Part shown: positions 14,143 through 23,538 of the stretch, piece after piece | Layout of the letters: every line of letters begins with the position of its first letter | Numbering within the stretch: position 1 is the stretch's first letter | Assembly (NCBI GenBank): GCA_023663085.1 | Contig: JAMPIB010000031.1 | Location: 1-42,581, forward strand | Direction: 5' to 3' | DNA length: 42,581 bases | Origin: Ruminococcus sp. | GTDB taxonomy: Bacteria; Bacillota; Clostridia; Lachnospirales; Lachnospiraceae | Position numbers and translations under genes: made by a program | The notes under the pieces: model-generated | Databases searched by the model: none | Seen by the model: the letters and a program-made list of their open reading frames with translations, nothing else | Told to the model about the DNA's origin: nothing

Positions 14143-15609
14143 ATGGAACGTGAGAGAAGTGAAGTGAACAAAGTGGCGCTCTTCAGCCATACGGTCATAG
14201 CAATCGCGCTGTTGGCCTCTTATGCGCTGGAAGTAGTAAAGGGAGCAAGAACGATAGGTTATTATGTGGTTTTTGCTATTCTGGCAGCCGGGCCGGTCAT
14301 CATTGAGTGGGTGCTGTATGCGAAGAATCATGCGGATGCGAAGATACAGCATGTTCTCGGCACCGGTTACGGTATCTTCTATATTTTTACGATCTTTACC
14401 ACGACAAATGTGACGGCATTTACTTTTGCCTTCCCGCTTTATGTGGTCATTACATTATATTCCGACGTAAGATATTGTATCATTATTTCTTCGGGCGGCT
14501 TTTTAGTCAATCTGATCTTTACCATTTACCAGGCGGTAACGGTGGGAATCCCGGCAGGGGATATGGCGACTTATGAGATCCGTAATATTTTGATGCTGCT
14601 GGTGGCGGTCTTCCTTTGCCGGGCGACGGCTGTTACGGCTAAGATCAATAAAATGAAAATGGACGATCTGAGTCAGGAGAAAGAAAACGTCTCCAATCTG
14701 TTAAATAACGTCATGAACATATCGGGAGACATGTCCGAAGGTATTGTGGATGTAAGAGCACAGATGAAAGAACTTGGCAGCGCAGTATCCGAAACAAGGA
14801 CTGCCATGCAGGAAGTTTCCAGCGGTACGAACGAGACTGCCAACGCCATCCAGAAACAGCTTGGACAGACCGAAGAGATCCAGCACCATATCGAACAGGT
14901 GGAGACGGTATCTAAGAGCATCGGCGAGAGCATGGAGCAGACCAAGAGCGATATTTTAAACGGCAAGGGCAGTCTGGATGTGCTGCTCGCACAGGTAGAA
15001 TCCTCCGAACAGGCGGGTAACGAAGTGGTTACGGATATCAGCGCTTTGGAAGAATACATGCAGAACATGCAGTCTATCATTGATCTGATCACCAACGTGG
15101 CCAGCCAGACCAGTCTGCTTGCTCTGAATGCGAGCATCGAGGCGGCGCGCGCGGGAGAAGCCGGCAAAGGTTTCGCCGTCGTAGCAACGGAGATTTCCAA
15201 TCTGGCGAATCAGACGCAGAGTGCGACCGTTAATATTACAGATGTTATCCATAATGTATCCGACAAACTGACTATTGCAGTCAATGCAGTGCAGCAGTTG
15301 ATGAGCAACAATGCCAAACAGAACGAATCGGCGGTAACGGTTGCCGACAGTTTCGAGAAGATCACGGAGAGCACACAGAGCGCGGACGAGCAGAGCAGGA
15401 TGCTGGCGCAGGTAGTCGGTTCTCTGGCCAGCGCCAATGCCGGTATCATAGAAGGTATACAGACAATATCGGCTGTTATGGAAGAGGTATCCGCCCATTC
15501 CAATGAAACGTATGAGATCAGCGATAAGAATACGAGTATCGTGAATCAGGTAACGGAACTGGTAGAGAGTCTGAACAGGCAGGCACAGAGTTTAAATAAT
15601 AACGCATGA
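14143..15609 (+). CDS. Methyl-accepting chemotaxis protein with a polytopic N-terminal sensor
   Basis: 488 residues. The C-terminal half is the standard MCP signalling coiled coil, with the CheA/CheW-binding hairpin tip around residues 314-360 ([20 protein letters not shown], then [18 protein letters not shown]). The first ~165 residues are a run of about six hydrophobic helices (for example [15 protein letters not shown] and [20 protein letters not shown]) rather than two helices around an extracellular domain. No HAMP domain is obvious between them and the coiled coil. It likely senses within or at the membrane. No che genes are in the window. Confidence 0.93.
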   Translation: MERERSEVNKVALFSHTVIAIALLASYALEVVKGARTIGYYVVFAILAAGPVIIEWVLYAKNHADAKIQHVLGTGYGIFYIFTIFTTTNVTAFTFAFPLYVVITLYSDVRYCIIISSGGFLVNLIFTIYQAVTVGIPAGDMATYEIRNILMLLVAVFLCRATAVTAKINKMKMDDLSQEKENVSNLLNNVMNISGDMSEGIVDVRAQMKELGSAVSETRTAMQEVSSGTNETANAIQKQLGQTEEIQHHIEQVETVSKSIGESMEQTKSDILNGKGSLDVLLAQVESSEQAGNEVVTDISALEEYMQNMQSIIDLITNVASQTSLLALNASIEAARAGEAGKGFAVVATEISNLANQTQSATVNITDVIHNVSDKLTIAVNAVQQLMSNNAKQNESAVTVADSFEKITESTQSADEQSRMLAQVVGSLASANAGIIEGIQTISAVMEEVSAHSNETYEISDKNTSIVNQVTELVESLNRQAQSLNNNA

Positions 15610-15672
15610 TATGAATGCACATGGCATGGAAAATACGGAAAGTATTAAAAGTGCAGAAAGGTATGGAAGGCA

Positions 15673-16668
15673 ATGGGTTTATTTTCAAATCAGTTTTCAA
15701 ATGTAGTGGAATGGAATGAAACACGGGAAGGCGTTTTATTCTATAAATGGCAGAATCAGGAGATCAAGAAGGGTTCTAAACTCATCATCCGTCCGGGACA
15801 GGATGCGATTTTTCTCTATAACGGTGTTATGGAGGGTGTTTTTGAAGATGAGGGAAGTTATGATATCGAGTCGGATATCATTCCCTTTCTGACAACCTTA
15901 AAAAGTTTTAAGTTCGGCTTTAATACGCCGCTGCGTGCGGAAGTCCTCTTTATCAATACCAAGGAACTTCTGGTAAAATGGGGCACCAAGAATGCGATAA
16001 ACCTTCCGGCGCCGGGACTGCCGGGCGGTATGCCGATCCGTGCTTTCGGTACGTTTAACTGTAAGATTGCGGAGTTTGACGTGGTGATTGACAAGCTGGC
16101 GGGCATCCGCCAGACCTATACGGTAGAAGATGTCAAGGAGCGTATCGTGGCCAGCCTCGATCAGCTTCTGATGAGCTGGATTTCCAAAGAAGGCAGGGAT
16201 ATGTTCAATCTGCAGGCGGACGCCAGAAACATTGCCAAAGGTATCGAGTCCGAACTGGATGCGGATATGCGCAAGATTGGTATCGCCATTACGGACTTTA
16301 CGATAGAGAGTTTCTCTTATCCGGAAGAGATCAAGAAGATGCAGGAGAAAGCGGCTGCACAGTCCATGGTGGGAGATATGAACAAATATACGCAGATGGC
16401 GGCTGCGGACGGTATGGGCAAAGGCGGTTCGGGCGGCGGTATCGCCGGCGATATGGTGAATCTGCAGATGGGCATGGCGCTCGGACAGCAGATGGTGAAT
16501 CAGATGAACCAGACAAATCAGATGAACCAGAACATGAATGCGGCGGCAGGAACTACAGCGGGCGCATCACAGGCCGGAAACGGCGCGGGGCCGAAATTCT
16601 GTCCGAACTGCGGCACACCGACCAATGGCATGAAATTCTGCGGAAACTGCGGAAATCAATTATTTTAG
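15673..16668 (+). CDS. SPFH-domain protein with C-terminal zinc ribbon (YdjI-like)
   Basis: 331 residues. The N-terminal ~230 residues form an SPFH-type domain of the YdjI/virion-core-like group (start MGLFSNQFSNVVEW, then LIIRPGQDAIFLYNG, and FRxxxPLRAEVLFI-like segments). A Met/Gln/Gly-rich linker (about 240-300) follows. The last 22 residues are a zinc ribbon with C310, C313, C323 and C326 (CPNC...CGNC). Homologues in Bacillus lie in membrane-stress loci. A membrane-scaffold role is inferred. The pcrA gene starts 25 bases downstream, so the two are probably co-transcribed. Confidence 0.85.
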   Translation: MGLFSNQFSNVVEWNETREGVLFYKWQNQEIKKGSKLIIRPGQDAIFLYNGVMEGVFEDEGSYDIESDIIPFLTTLKSFKFGFNTPLRAEVLFINTKELLVKWGTKNAINLPAPGLPGGMPIRAFGTFNCKIAEFDVVIDKLAGIRQTYTVEDVKERIVASLDQLLMSWISKEGRDMFNLQADARNIAKGIESELDADMRKIGIAITDFTIESFSYPEEIKKMQEKAAAQSMVGDMNKYTQMAAADGMGKGGSGGGIAGDMVNLQMGMALGQQMVNQMNQTNQMNQNMNAAAGTTAGASQAGNGAGPKFCPNCGTPTNGMKFCGNCGNQLF

Positions 16669-16693
16669 ACCGTAGGAAGGGCACGGTTGCGGG

Positions 16694-19126
16694 ATGAGCA
16701 TTTATGATACTTTGAATGAAGAACAGAAGAAAGCGGTCTTTACGACTTCCGGGCCGGTGCTGGTGTTAGCGGGCGCGGGGAGCGGCAAGACCAGAGCCCT
16801 GACGCACAGGATTGCCTATCTGATGCAGGAGGAGGGCGTGGAGCCGTATCATATTCTGGCTATTACTTTTACCAACAAGGCGGCCGGAGAGATGCGGGAG
16901 CGTGTCGATAAGCTGATCGGCTTCGACTCCGAGCAGGTATGGGTATCGACTTTCCATTCGACCTGTGTACGGATACTGCGGCGCTATATCGACAGGATCG
17001 GCTATGATAATCATTTTACGATCTACGATACGGACGATCAGAAGAGCATCATGAAAGAAGTCTGTAAGAAACTTTCGATTGATACGAAGATGTTAAAGGA
17101 GCGGACGATACTTTCCGCCATCTCTTCGGCCAAAGACGAACTGATCTCCCCGACGGAGTACGAACTGCAAAACGCCGGGAGTTTTGATTATAACAGCGGG
17201 CGCATTGCCAGAGCCTACCGCGAATATCAGGATACGCTGCGCAAGAATAACGCGCTTGATTTTGACGATCTGATCGTGAAGACGGTGGAACTGTTTAAGA
17301 GCGATCCGGAGGTGTTAAATTCCTATCAGGAGCGTTTTCGTTATATCATGGTGGACGAGTATCAGGACACCAATACGGCGCAGTTTGAACTGATCCGGCT
17401 GCTGGCGGCGAAATATAACAATCTCTGCGTAGTGGGCGACGACGACCAGTCCATTTATAAATTCAGGGGCGCCAACATCCGGAATATTCTGGATTTTGAA
17501 AAAGTGTATCCGAAAGCATGTGTTATTAAATTAGAGCAGAACTATCGTTCGACTCAGACGGTATTAGACGCCGCCAATGCGGTCATCAAGAATAACGTCG
17601 GCCGGAAGGATAAAGCGCTCTGGACGCAGAAACAGGAAGGCTCGCCGATCCATTTCAAGCAGTTTGACACCGCTTTTGACGAGGCGGAGTATATCGCGGA
17701 GGATGTGCGCGGCAAGAAGCGGGAAGAGCAGGCCGATTATGGCGACTGTGCGGTTTTATACAGGACTAACGCGCAGGCGCGTCTGTTAGAAGAACGTTTT
17801 ATCATGAAAGCTATCCCCTATCAGGTAGTCGGCGGGGTGAATTTTTATGCCAGAAAAGAGATCAAGGATATTCTGGCCTATTTAAAGACAATAGATAACG
17901 GGCAGGATGATGTAGCGGTCAAGCGTATCATCAACGTACCCAGAAGAGGGATCGGCGCGACGACAATCCTGCGTGTGCAGGAATATGCGGATGCGCGCGG
18001 CATCAGTTTCTATGACGCGCTGCGGGAGGCCGATCAGATCATGACGATTGGCAAAAGCGTTTCCAAATTAAAGTCCTTTGTGACGATGATGCAGGCGTTC
18101 CGGAGTAAACTGGAGTTTTTTGATCTGGAAGATCTGATAAAGGACATTCTGGAAACGACAGGATATGTGAAAGAACTGGAAGAGTCCGATGCGGAAGACG
18201 CGGAGGACCGGATCAACAATATCGACGAACTGATCAGTAAGGCGGCCGCTTTCGATGCAGCGCACGAGGAGACTTCGTTAAGTGCGTTTCTGGAGGAAGT
18301 GGCGCTCGTGGCGGATATCGACCAGGTCGATGATGATAATAACAAAGTACTGTTAATGACGCTGCACAGCGCCAAGGGACTGGAATTTCCGCATGTATAT
18401 CTGGCGGGTTTAGAAGACGGTATTTTTCCGAGTTATATGACAATCACTTCGGATGATCCGTTAGAAGTGGAGGAAGAGAGGCGCCTTGCCTATGTAGGGA
18501 TCACGAGGGCCAAGGACGATCTGACCATTACCTGCGCGAGAATGCGTATGATACGCGGGGAGACGCAGTACAATCCGGTGAGCCGTTTTGTCAAGGAGAT
18601 TCCGCCGTTTTTACTCGACCATAAACTACCCGCACCGAAGGTCAGGGATTATCCGGATTATGAGGAGGATTCCAAAGAGTACAGCTTTTTCCAGACAAAG
18701 CCTTATCAGACGGCGGAGAGCAGTTACCGGCGAAGCACAGGCCATGAGGGTAGTGCAGATGCAGTTTACAGGCGCGACGGCGCAGGCAGCTATGAGAGGC
18801 GCTTCGGGAAGAATGCGGATACTATTTTCGATAAGCCGAAAGTTTCTGCAAAACCGAAGGCAGTCGTGAAACCTAAGCGTACTGCTTATGAAGACCAGCC
18901 GTATATTACGAGAACGACGAGCGAAATCGCGCAGACAGCGGCGATAGCGGCCTCTGTTTCCTCGCTCGGATATGAGCAGGGAGACAGGGTCAGACATATG
19001 AAATATGGAGAAGGAACCGTCATGAAAATTGAGCCGGGAGCCAGAGATTATCAGGTAACGGTAGTTTTTGACGAGGCCGGGCAGAAAATTATGTATGCGG
19101 GTTTTGCCAAGTTGAAAAAAGTATAA
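16694..19126 (+). CDS. pcrA: UvrD/PcrA-family ATP-dependent 3'-5' DNA helicase
   Basis: 810 residues, a superfamily I helicase acting in repair and replication. Seen: Q-motif LNEEQKKAV; Walker A AGAGSGKT (26-33); Walker B VDEYQDTN (D221, E222); GDDDQSIYKFRGA; MTLHSAKGLEF; and LAYVGITRAKD. After ~residue 630 comes a long, low-complexity, charged linker of about 120 residues (Lys/Pro/Arg/Tyr-rich). It is followed by the C-terminal UvrD tudor-like domain (GDRVRHMKYGEGTV, then VVFDEAGQKIMYAGFAKL). The linker makes it longer than the usual ~720-750. It follows the SPFH gene by 25 bases. Confidence 0.96.
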   Translation: MSIYDTLNEEQKKAVFTTSGPVLVLAGAGSGKTRALTHRIAYLMQEEGVEPYHILAITFTNKAAGEMRERVDKLIGFDSEQVWVSTFHSTCVRILRRYIDRIGYDNHFTIYDTDDQKSIMKEVCKKLSIDTKMLKERTILSAISSAKDELISPTEYELQNAGSFDYNSGRIARAYREYQDTLRKNNALDFDDLIVKTVELFKSDPEVLNSYQERFRYIMVDEYQDTNTAQFELIRLLAAKYNNLCVVGDDDQSIYKFRGANIRNILDFEKVYPKACVIKLEQNYRSTQTVLDAANAVIKNNVGRKDKALWTQKQEGSPIHFKQFDTAFDEAEYIAEDVRGKKREEQADYGDCAVLYRTNAQARLLEERFIMKAIPYQVVGGVNFYARKEIKDILAYLKTIDNGQDDVAVKRIINVPRRGIGATTILRVQEYADARGISFYDALREADQIMTIGKSVSKLKSFVTMMQAFRSKLEFFDLEDLIKDILETTGYVKELEESDAEDAEDRINNIDELISKAAAFDAAHEETSLSAFLEEVALVADIDQVDDDNNKVLLMTLHSAKGLEFPHVYLAGLEDGIFPSYMTITSDDPLEVEEERRLAYVGITRAKDDLTITCARMRMIRGETQYNPVSRFVKEIPPFLLDHKLPAPKVRDYPDYEEDSKEYSFFQTKPYQTAESSYRRSTGHEGSADAVYRRDGAGSYERRFGKNADTIFDKPKVSAKPKAVVKPKRTAYEDQPYITRTTSEIAQTAAIAASVSSLGYEQGDRVRHMKYGEGTVMKIEPGARDYQVTVVFDEAGQKIMYAGFAKLKKV

Positions 19127-19136
19127 CATATGTTAT
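19123..19136. repeat. 14-bp palindrome ATAACATATGTTAT (copy 2)
   Basis: Identical to the palindrome at 13091-13104. Here it spans the pcrA stop codon. Confidence 0.35.
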
Positions 19137-19266
19137 GAAAAAACGATGAAGAAAAAATAAAAAACAGGTAGTAAAAAATAAAAATTGGTGGTATATTATA
19201 TAATATAATGTACAAGGGGCGGGAGACTACCGGAACCGTAAAATAAAGGAAAGAGAGGATTTGGGT

Positions 19267-19569
19267 ATGAACAGGACAGATATCAAAGAGATGAAAGAGG
19301 AAGTTTTGAATAAATTGGACGAGGTACTGGATAATACGGGGGTCAACGAACTTCTGGGCAAGAAGAAAAAAGAAGAAGAAAAAAAGAATACGCTTTTGTG
19401 GGTATTGGCAGTAATCGGAGCTATCGCAGCGGTAGCAGCGATCGCCTATGCAGTCTTCCGTTATATGCAGCCGGATTATCTGGATGATTTTGATGATGAT
19501 TTCGATGACGATTTTGACGACGATCTGTTTGAGGATGAAGACGATTCCGAAGATGAGGCGGATAAATAG
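19267..19569 (+). CDS. Small single-pass membrane protein with Asp-rich tail
   Basis: 100 residues from ATG 19267, with AGAGAGG eight bases upstream; a TTG six bases earlier is in frame but sits on the ribosome-binding site. Residues ~1-40 form a charged helix (KEMKEEVLNKLDEVLDN, then KKKKEEEKK). Residues ~43-68 are one transmembrane segment (TLLWVLAVIGAIAAVAAIAY). The tail is a run of acidic residues (DDFDDDFDDDFDDD). The tail should face one side of the membrane as a polyanion; which side is unclear. No known family. A strong terminator follows immediately. Confidence 0.75.
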   Translation: MNRTDIKEMKEEVLNKLDEVLDNTGVNELLGKKKKEEEKKNTLLWVLAVIGAIAAVAAIAYAVFRYMQPDYLDDFDDDFDDDFDDDLFEDEDDSEDEADK

Positions 19570-19590
19570 TCTGGATAGAATGATCTTTAG

Positions 19591-19620
19591 AGCGCAGGTT
19601 GGGAAAGCCTGCGCTTTTTG
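19591..19620 (+). terminator. Rho-independent terminator
   Basis: AGCGCAGG (19591-19598) pairs perfectly with CCTGCGCT (19608-19615), followed by TTTTTG. It ends the Asp-rich protein transcript. Confidence 0.9.
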
Positions 19621-19673
19621 TCACAATGGACAGGGAAGAGTCGTTCAGGCAGGACGGAAAGGCATGAGCAGAA

Positions 19674-21215
19674 ATGAAAAAAGGACAGATCATAGAAGGT
19701 GTCGTAGAACGGATTGATTTTCCCAATAAAGGAGTCGTGGCGTCCGATACGGGCATGTGTATTGTAAAGAACGCACTTCCGGGGCAGAAGGTAAGGTGCC
19801 GCGTCAATAAAGTAAGAAAGGGAAAAGCGGAGGGCGCTCTGTTAGAGGTGTTGGAAACTTCCCCCGCAGAGATTCCGAGTCCCTGTCCGCATTTCGGCAT
19901 ATGTGGAAGTTGTATTTACCAGTCGCTGCCTTATGAAGAGCAGCTTCATATCAAAGAAGAACAGGTCAGAAAACTGCTCGATTCCGTACTGGATAAGCAG
20001 GGCGGATATCATTTTGAAACGATTAAACCGAGTCCCGTCTGCAGCGGCTATCGTAATAAAATGGAGTTTTCCTTCGGGGATGAGATAAAAGACGGCCCGC
20101 TTACGCTGGGGATGCACAAAAGAGGCAGCTTTTATGATATTGTCGCAGTCACAGACTGTCAGATCGTGGACGAGGATTACCGGAAGATATTAAGATGTAT
20201 CATGCGTTATTTTATAGAACTTAAGGAAAAAGGCGCTAAGATACCCTTTTATCACAGGATGCGGCATACCGGCTATCTGCGGCATCTTCTGGTCAGAAAG
20301 GCGGCTAAGACGGGGGAGATACTCGTGGCGCTGGTCACGACGACGGACTGGACGGGGACGGATTCCGGGACGGAGATGGATTCCGTGTCGGGGGCCTTTT
20401 CCGGGAAAAAGGCGAGGGCCGGCTCTTTCGGAGAGAATCTCACGGAGAGCGGGATGCTGGAAGGATTTAAGAGTGTGCTGCTGGAACTTAAATTGGATGG
20501 TCGTATTGTAGGAATCCTGCATACGAAAAATGATTCTTTGGCGGACGTCGTACAAAGCGACGGCACGGATATTTTATACGGACAGGATTATTTCTACGAG
20601 GAACTGCTGGGCCTGCGTTTTAAGATATCGCAGTTTTCCTTTTTTCAGACGAACAGTTCCGGTGCGGAGGTGCTCTACCTGACGGCGAGAGAGTATATCG
20701 CGGAATATATGAAAGATGAGCCGGTCGTCTTTGACTTATACAGTGGAACGGGGACTATCGCCCAGCTTATGGCGCCTGTGGCCGGTAAGGTGATCGGTGT
20801 GGAGATTGTCGAAGAGGCTGTGAAGGCGGCACGGGAAAATGCGGAGTTAAATGGTTTACATAACTGTGAATTTGTTGCCGGGGATGTCTTAAGGGTACTT
20901 GATACGATAGAAGAAAAGCCGGATATCATTATTTTAGACCCGCCCCGCGACGGAGTTCACCCGAAAGCGTTATCGAAGATACTGCGTTACGGCGTCGGGC
21001 ATATCCTGTACATATCCTGTAAGCCGACCAGTCTGGCGCGTGATCTGGAGGCGTTTCTGGCGGGCGGCTACCGTGTGGAGAAGGTTACGGCGGCGGATAT
21101 GTTTCCCTTTACGGCAGGGATAGAGACGGTGTGTCTTTTGAGTAACCGGAAAGCGGAGGTTATGGCTAATGGCAGCGAAAAAGTATTCTCTTGGGGAAGA
21201 AACCGAACAGATTGA
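19674..21215 (+). CDS. 23S rRNA (uracil-5-)-methyltransferase, RumA/RlmD family
   Basis: 513 residues. An N-terminal TRAM-like domain (EGVVERIDFPNKGVV) is followed by the iron-sulfur cysteines C71, C77, C80 (CPHFGICGSC) and C162 (TDCQ). The catalytic domain carries the SAM motif VFDLYSGTGTIAQL, LDPPRDGVHPKAL, and the nucleophile C449 in ISCKPTSLARDL. The family methylates C5 of a specific 23S rRNA uridine using SAM. Odd features: a Ser/Thr/Gly/Asp-rich insertion at about residues 221-260, and a ~17-residue C-terminal tail past the usual VETVxLLS end that overlaps the next gene by 47 bases. Which 23S uridine is modified cannot be decided. Confidence 0.92.
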   Translation: MKKGQIIEGVVERIDFPNKGVVASDTGMCIVKNALPGQKVRCRVNKVRKGKAEGALLEVLETSPAEIPSPCPHFGICGSCIYQSLPYEEQLHIKEEQVRKLLDSVLDKQGGYHFETIKPSPVCSGYRNKMEFSFGDEIKDGPLTLGMHKRGSFYDIVAVTDCQIVDEDYRKILRCIMRYFIELKEKGAKIPFYHRMRHTGYLRHLLVRKAAKTGEILVALVTTTDWTGTDSGTEMDSVSGAFSGKKARAGSFGENLTESGMLEGFKSVLLELKLDGRIVGILHTKNDSLADVVQSDGTDILYGQDYFYEELLGLRFKISQFSFFQTNSSGAEVLYLTAREYIAEYMKDEPVVFDLYSGTGTIAQLMAPVAGKVIGVEIVEEAVKAARENAELNGLHNCEFVAGDVLRVLDTIEEKPDIIILDPPRDGVHPKALSKILRYGVGHILYISCKPTSLARDLEAFLAGGYRVEKVTAADMFPFTAGIETVCLLSNRKAEVMANGSEKVFSWGRNRTD

Positions 21216-22554
21216 GTTTAAAAAAAGCACTGGTGAATTGAAGGAAGGCGTTATTTCCATAGCTGCTATATTGAATAAGCATGGCAGCGGGAAATTATAT
21301 TTTGGAGTAAAGAATGACGGTACTGTTATAGGTCAGGAAACCAATGATACTACATTGCGAACTGTCAGTCAGGCTATAGGCAATCATCTTCGCCCGGCTG
21401 TTTATCCAGTGATCACCAGGGAGCAGTATGGTGGCAGAACGGTGATTCTTGTAGAGTTTAACGGAACACAACAGCCGTATCTGGCGTATAATGTGCCGCG
21501 GATCCGTGTCGCTGATGAAGATCTTGTCATGGAACAGCCGATATATGAAAAAATGATGCGTAAACGTGACAATATCAGTTATGCGTGGGAAAGTCAGCGG
21601 TCAAAATATATGATTTCAGATATTGACAGGAATATATTTAAATCTTATCTGGAAAAGGCTAAAAAGGCGGGACGAATCGGCTTTGAGAATGATGATCCTG
21701 CGGCTGTCATGATAAAGCTTGAATTATCGGACGAAGAGTGGCTTCTCAATGCGGGAGCAGCCCTGTTTGTAGACTGTGGTATAAACGAACTGCAGATGGC
21801 CAAGTTTGCATCAGATGAGCGGCTGACATTTACAGATATCCGTCGATTTACCGGGTCTATTCTCGATCTGGCAGACAGGGCTGTTCAATATGTTATTGAT
21901 GCAATGGACTGGCGTGTAGAATTTGATGGTGGTCTTGAGCGAAAGGAAATACCGGAAGTGCCGGTAGATGCAATCAGAGAGGCGGTGATAAATGCCTTTG
22001 GCCACCGGTTAGTGGAATCCGGGCAAAGTGTAGAAGTGGCGATTTACCGTAGTTTTATTGAAATATACAGTCCGGGCAGGTTTCCGGACGGTGTAACGCC
22101 GGAGATGTTTATTAAGGAAATCCGTAAGCCAATCCGGAGAAACCCACTTATTACACGGACGCTCTATTATTCTAAAGATATGGAAAGTTTTGCCACAGGA
22201 TTAAAGCGTATTCAGGATGCTTGTGATGAAGTGGGATGCAGGGTTGTGTATTATGGCGATGGTTATGGTTTCACAGTGCGATTCTACCGCCACTGTGGAG
22301 AAGGTTGGGGAGAGGTTGTGCATTCTGCTGATAAAAATGCACAACCTGATGATCAACCTGAGAGTGTGGAGACCAGGATTCTTGAATTTTGCGCCATTCC
22401 TAAACGCGCAAAAGAAATACAGGAGATGCTGGGATTTAAGGATCGCCGGACTGTCCGGAAATATATCAATCAGTTGATTGAAAATGGCCAATTATCCATG
22501 ACAATACCAGAAACACCTAATCATCCGGGGCAAAAGTATGCCGCACAGGCATAG
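21169..22554 (+). CDS. AlbA_2 (Schlafen-like) / RecG-related ATP-binding regulator
   Basis: 461 residues. The N-terminus (GEETEQIEFKKSTGELKEGV, then NKHGSGKLYFGVKNDGTVIG) is the AlbA_2 putative nucleic-acid-binding domain. The middle (VPVDAIREAVINAFGHRLVE, then VEVAIYRSFIEIYSPGRFP) matches the HATPase_c_4/RecG-C-like domain. The last ~70 residues (PKRAKEIQEMLGFKDRRTVR) read as a winged helix. Such proteins are common accessory regulators, often linked to mobile or defence genes, with unknown targets. It starts 47 bases inside the rRNA methyltransferase gene, in another frame, suggesting a late insertion. ATG 21169 is the natural start, but its ribosome-binding site is the internal GGAGG of the upstream gene. 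Confidence 0.85.
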   Translation: MAAKKYSLGEETEQIEFKKSTGELKEGVISIAAILNKHGSGKLYFGVKNDGTVIGQETNDTTLRTVSQAIGNHLRPAVYPVITREQYGGRTVILVEFNGTQQPYLAYNVPRIRVADEDLVMEQPIYEKMMRKRDNISYAWESQRSKYMISDIDRNIFKSYLEKAKKAGRIGFENDDPAAVMIKLELSDEEWLLNAGAALFVDCGINELQMAKFASDERLTFTDIRRFTGSILDLADRAVQYVIDAMDWRVEFDGGLERKEIPEVPVDAIREAVINAFGHRLVESGQSVEVAIYRSFIEIYSPGRFPDGVTPEMFIKEIRKPIRRNPLITRTLYYSKDMESFATGLKRIQDACDEVGCRVVYYGDGYGFTVRFYRHCGEGWGEVVHSADKNAQPDDQPESVETRILEFCAIPKRAKEIQEMLGFKDRRTVRKYINQLIENGQLSMTIPETPNHPGQKYAAQA

Positions 22555-22588
22555 GTAAATATAAATCAAAAAAGAATGGAGGGTTACT

Positions 22589-23329
22589 ATGTTACAGGGA
22601 AAAACAGCTATTGTTACAGGCGGAACAAGAGGGATCGGCTTTGAGATCGTGAGGAAGTTTTTGCAAAACGGCGCGAAGACGGTACTTTTCGGTTCCAGAC
22701 AGGAGACTGTGGAGAAGGCGCTTGCGGCCTTAAAAGAGGAGAATCCGGAATATGAAGCGCTGGGATTCTGGCCCGATCTGGGCAGGGAAGAGGAAGTGCG
22801 GGATACGTTTGAGAAGGTAAAACAGGCATACGGCCGCATCGATATACTGGCGAATAACGCGGGTGTATCCTCCTCGACGCCGCTTGAGAAGTATACGGAA
22901 GAAGAATACGAGAAAGTTGTGGATCTGAATATCCGCTCCGTGTTTGTCTGTTCCAAGGCGGTCGTGCCGTATCTGAAAGAGACTAAGGGCGTTATCATCA
23001 ATACCAGTTCTATGGTGAGTATCCATGGACAGCCTGCAGGCGTGATGTATCCGGCGAGCAAATTTGCGGTAAACGGAATGACAAAGTCGCTTTCAAGAGA
23101 GCTTGCGCCTCTCGGCATCAGAGTCAATGCGGTCGCGCCGGGCATTATTGAAACGGACATGGTGAAAGCCCTGCCGAAAGAAATGATAGAACCGTTAATT
23201 AAATCCATTCCGCTTGGAAGGATCGGCAAACCGGAAGATATTGCCAATGCGTTTCTTTTCCTGGCCAGCGATATGGCTGATTATGTAACGGGTGAAATCT
23301 TATCGGTGGATGGCGCGGCCAGAAGCTGA
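22589..23329 (+). CDS. SDR-family oxidoreductase (FabG-like)
   Basis: 246 residues, the standard short-chain dehydrogenase length. Seen: cofactor loop TGGTRGIG (10-17), NNAG, the catalytic serine in NTSSMVS (S140/S141), YPASK with Y154 and K158, and a C-terminal FLASDMADYVTGEILSVDGA as in 3-ketoacyl-ACP reductases. It acts with NAD(P)H on a ketone or alcohol. No fatty-acid genes are adjacent, so the substrate is undetermined. GGAGGG lies 7 bases before ATG. A terminator follows at 23400. Confidence 0.9.
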   Translation: MLQGKTAIVTGGTRGIGFEIVRKFLQNGAKTVLFGSRQETVEKALAALKEENPEYEALGFWPDLGREEEVRDTFEKVKQAYGRIDILANNAGVSSSTPLEKYTEEEYEKVVDLNIRSVFVCSKAVVPYLKETKGVIINTSSMVSIHGQPAGVMYPASKFAVNGMTKSLSRELAPLGIRVNAVAPGIIETDMVKALPKEMIEPLIKSIPLGRIGKPEDIANAFLFLASDMADYVTGEILSVDGAARS

Positions 23330-23399
23330 AACAGTGGCAGAGAGCGGATTACAGGAAACGGTGGCTGCATTCGGAGAATATAATAACAGATAATATTTT

Positions 23400-23428
23400 A
23401 AGACGGGTGAGTTTTCATCCGTCTTTTT
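23400..23428 (+). terminator. Rho-independent terminator upstream of the glycan operon
   Basis: AAGACGG (23400-23406) pairs with CCGTCTT (23419-23425), with TGA/TCA extending the stem past one mismatch, then a T-run. It isolates the glycan operon from the SDR gene. Confidence 0.85.
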
Positions 23429-23461
23429 TGGTTAAAATGACAAATAAAAAGAAAAGTATCC

Positions 23462-23490
23462 TTGTTTTTTCGGCAATTTTGTGATATAGT
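23462..23490 (+). promoter_or_regulatory. Putative promoter of the glycan operon
   Basis: TTGTTT (23462-23467), a 17-base spacer, and TATAGT (23485-23490). It lies between the terminator at 23400 and the GH26 gene and is the only good candidate in the gap. Confidence 0.5.
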
Positions 23491-23538
23491 TATCTACAGT
23501 GAGAAAAACCGGAAATGGTTTGGGGAGATTGTGGATTA

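Noticed and set aside
22730-23247. Reverse-strand frames inside the SDR gene
   Set aside because: The forward gene has intact SDR motifs; the reverse frames carry no recognisable features.
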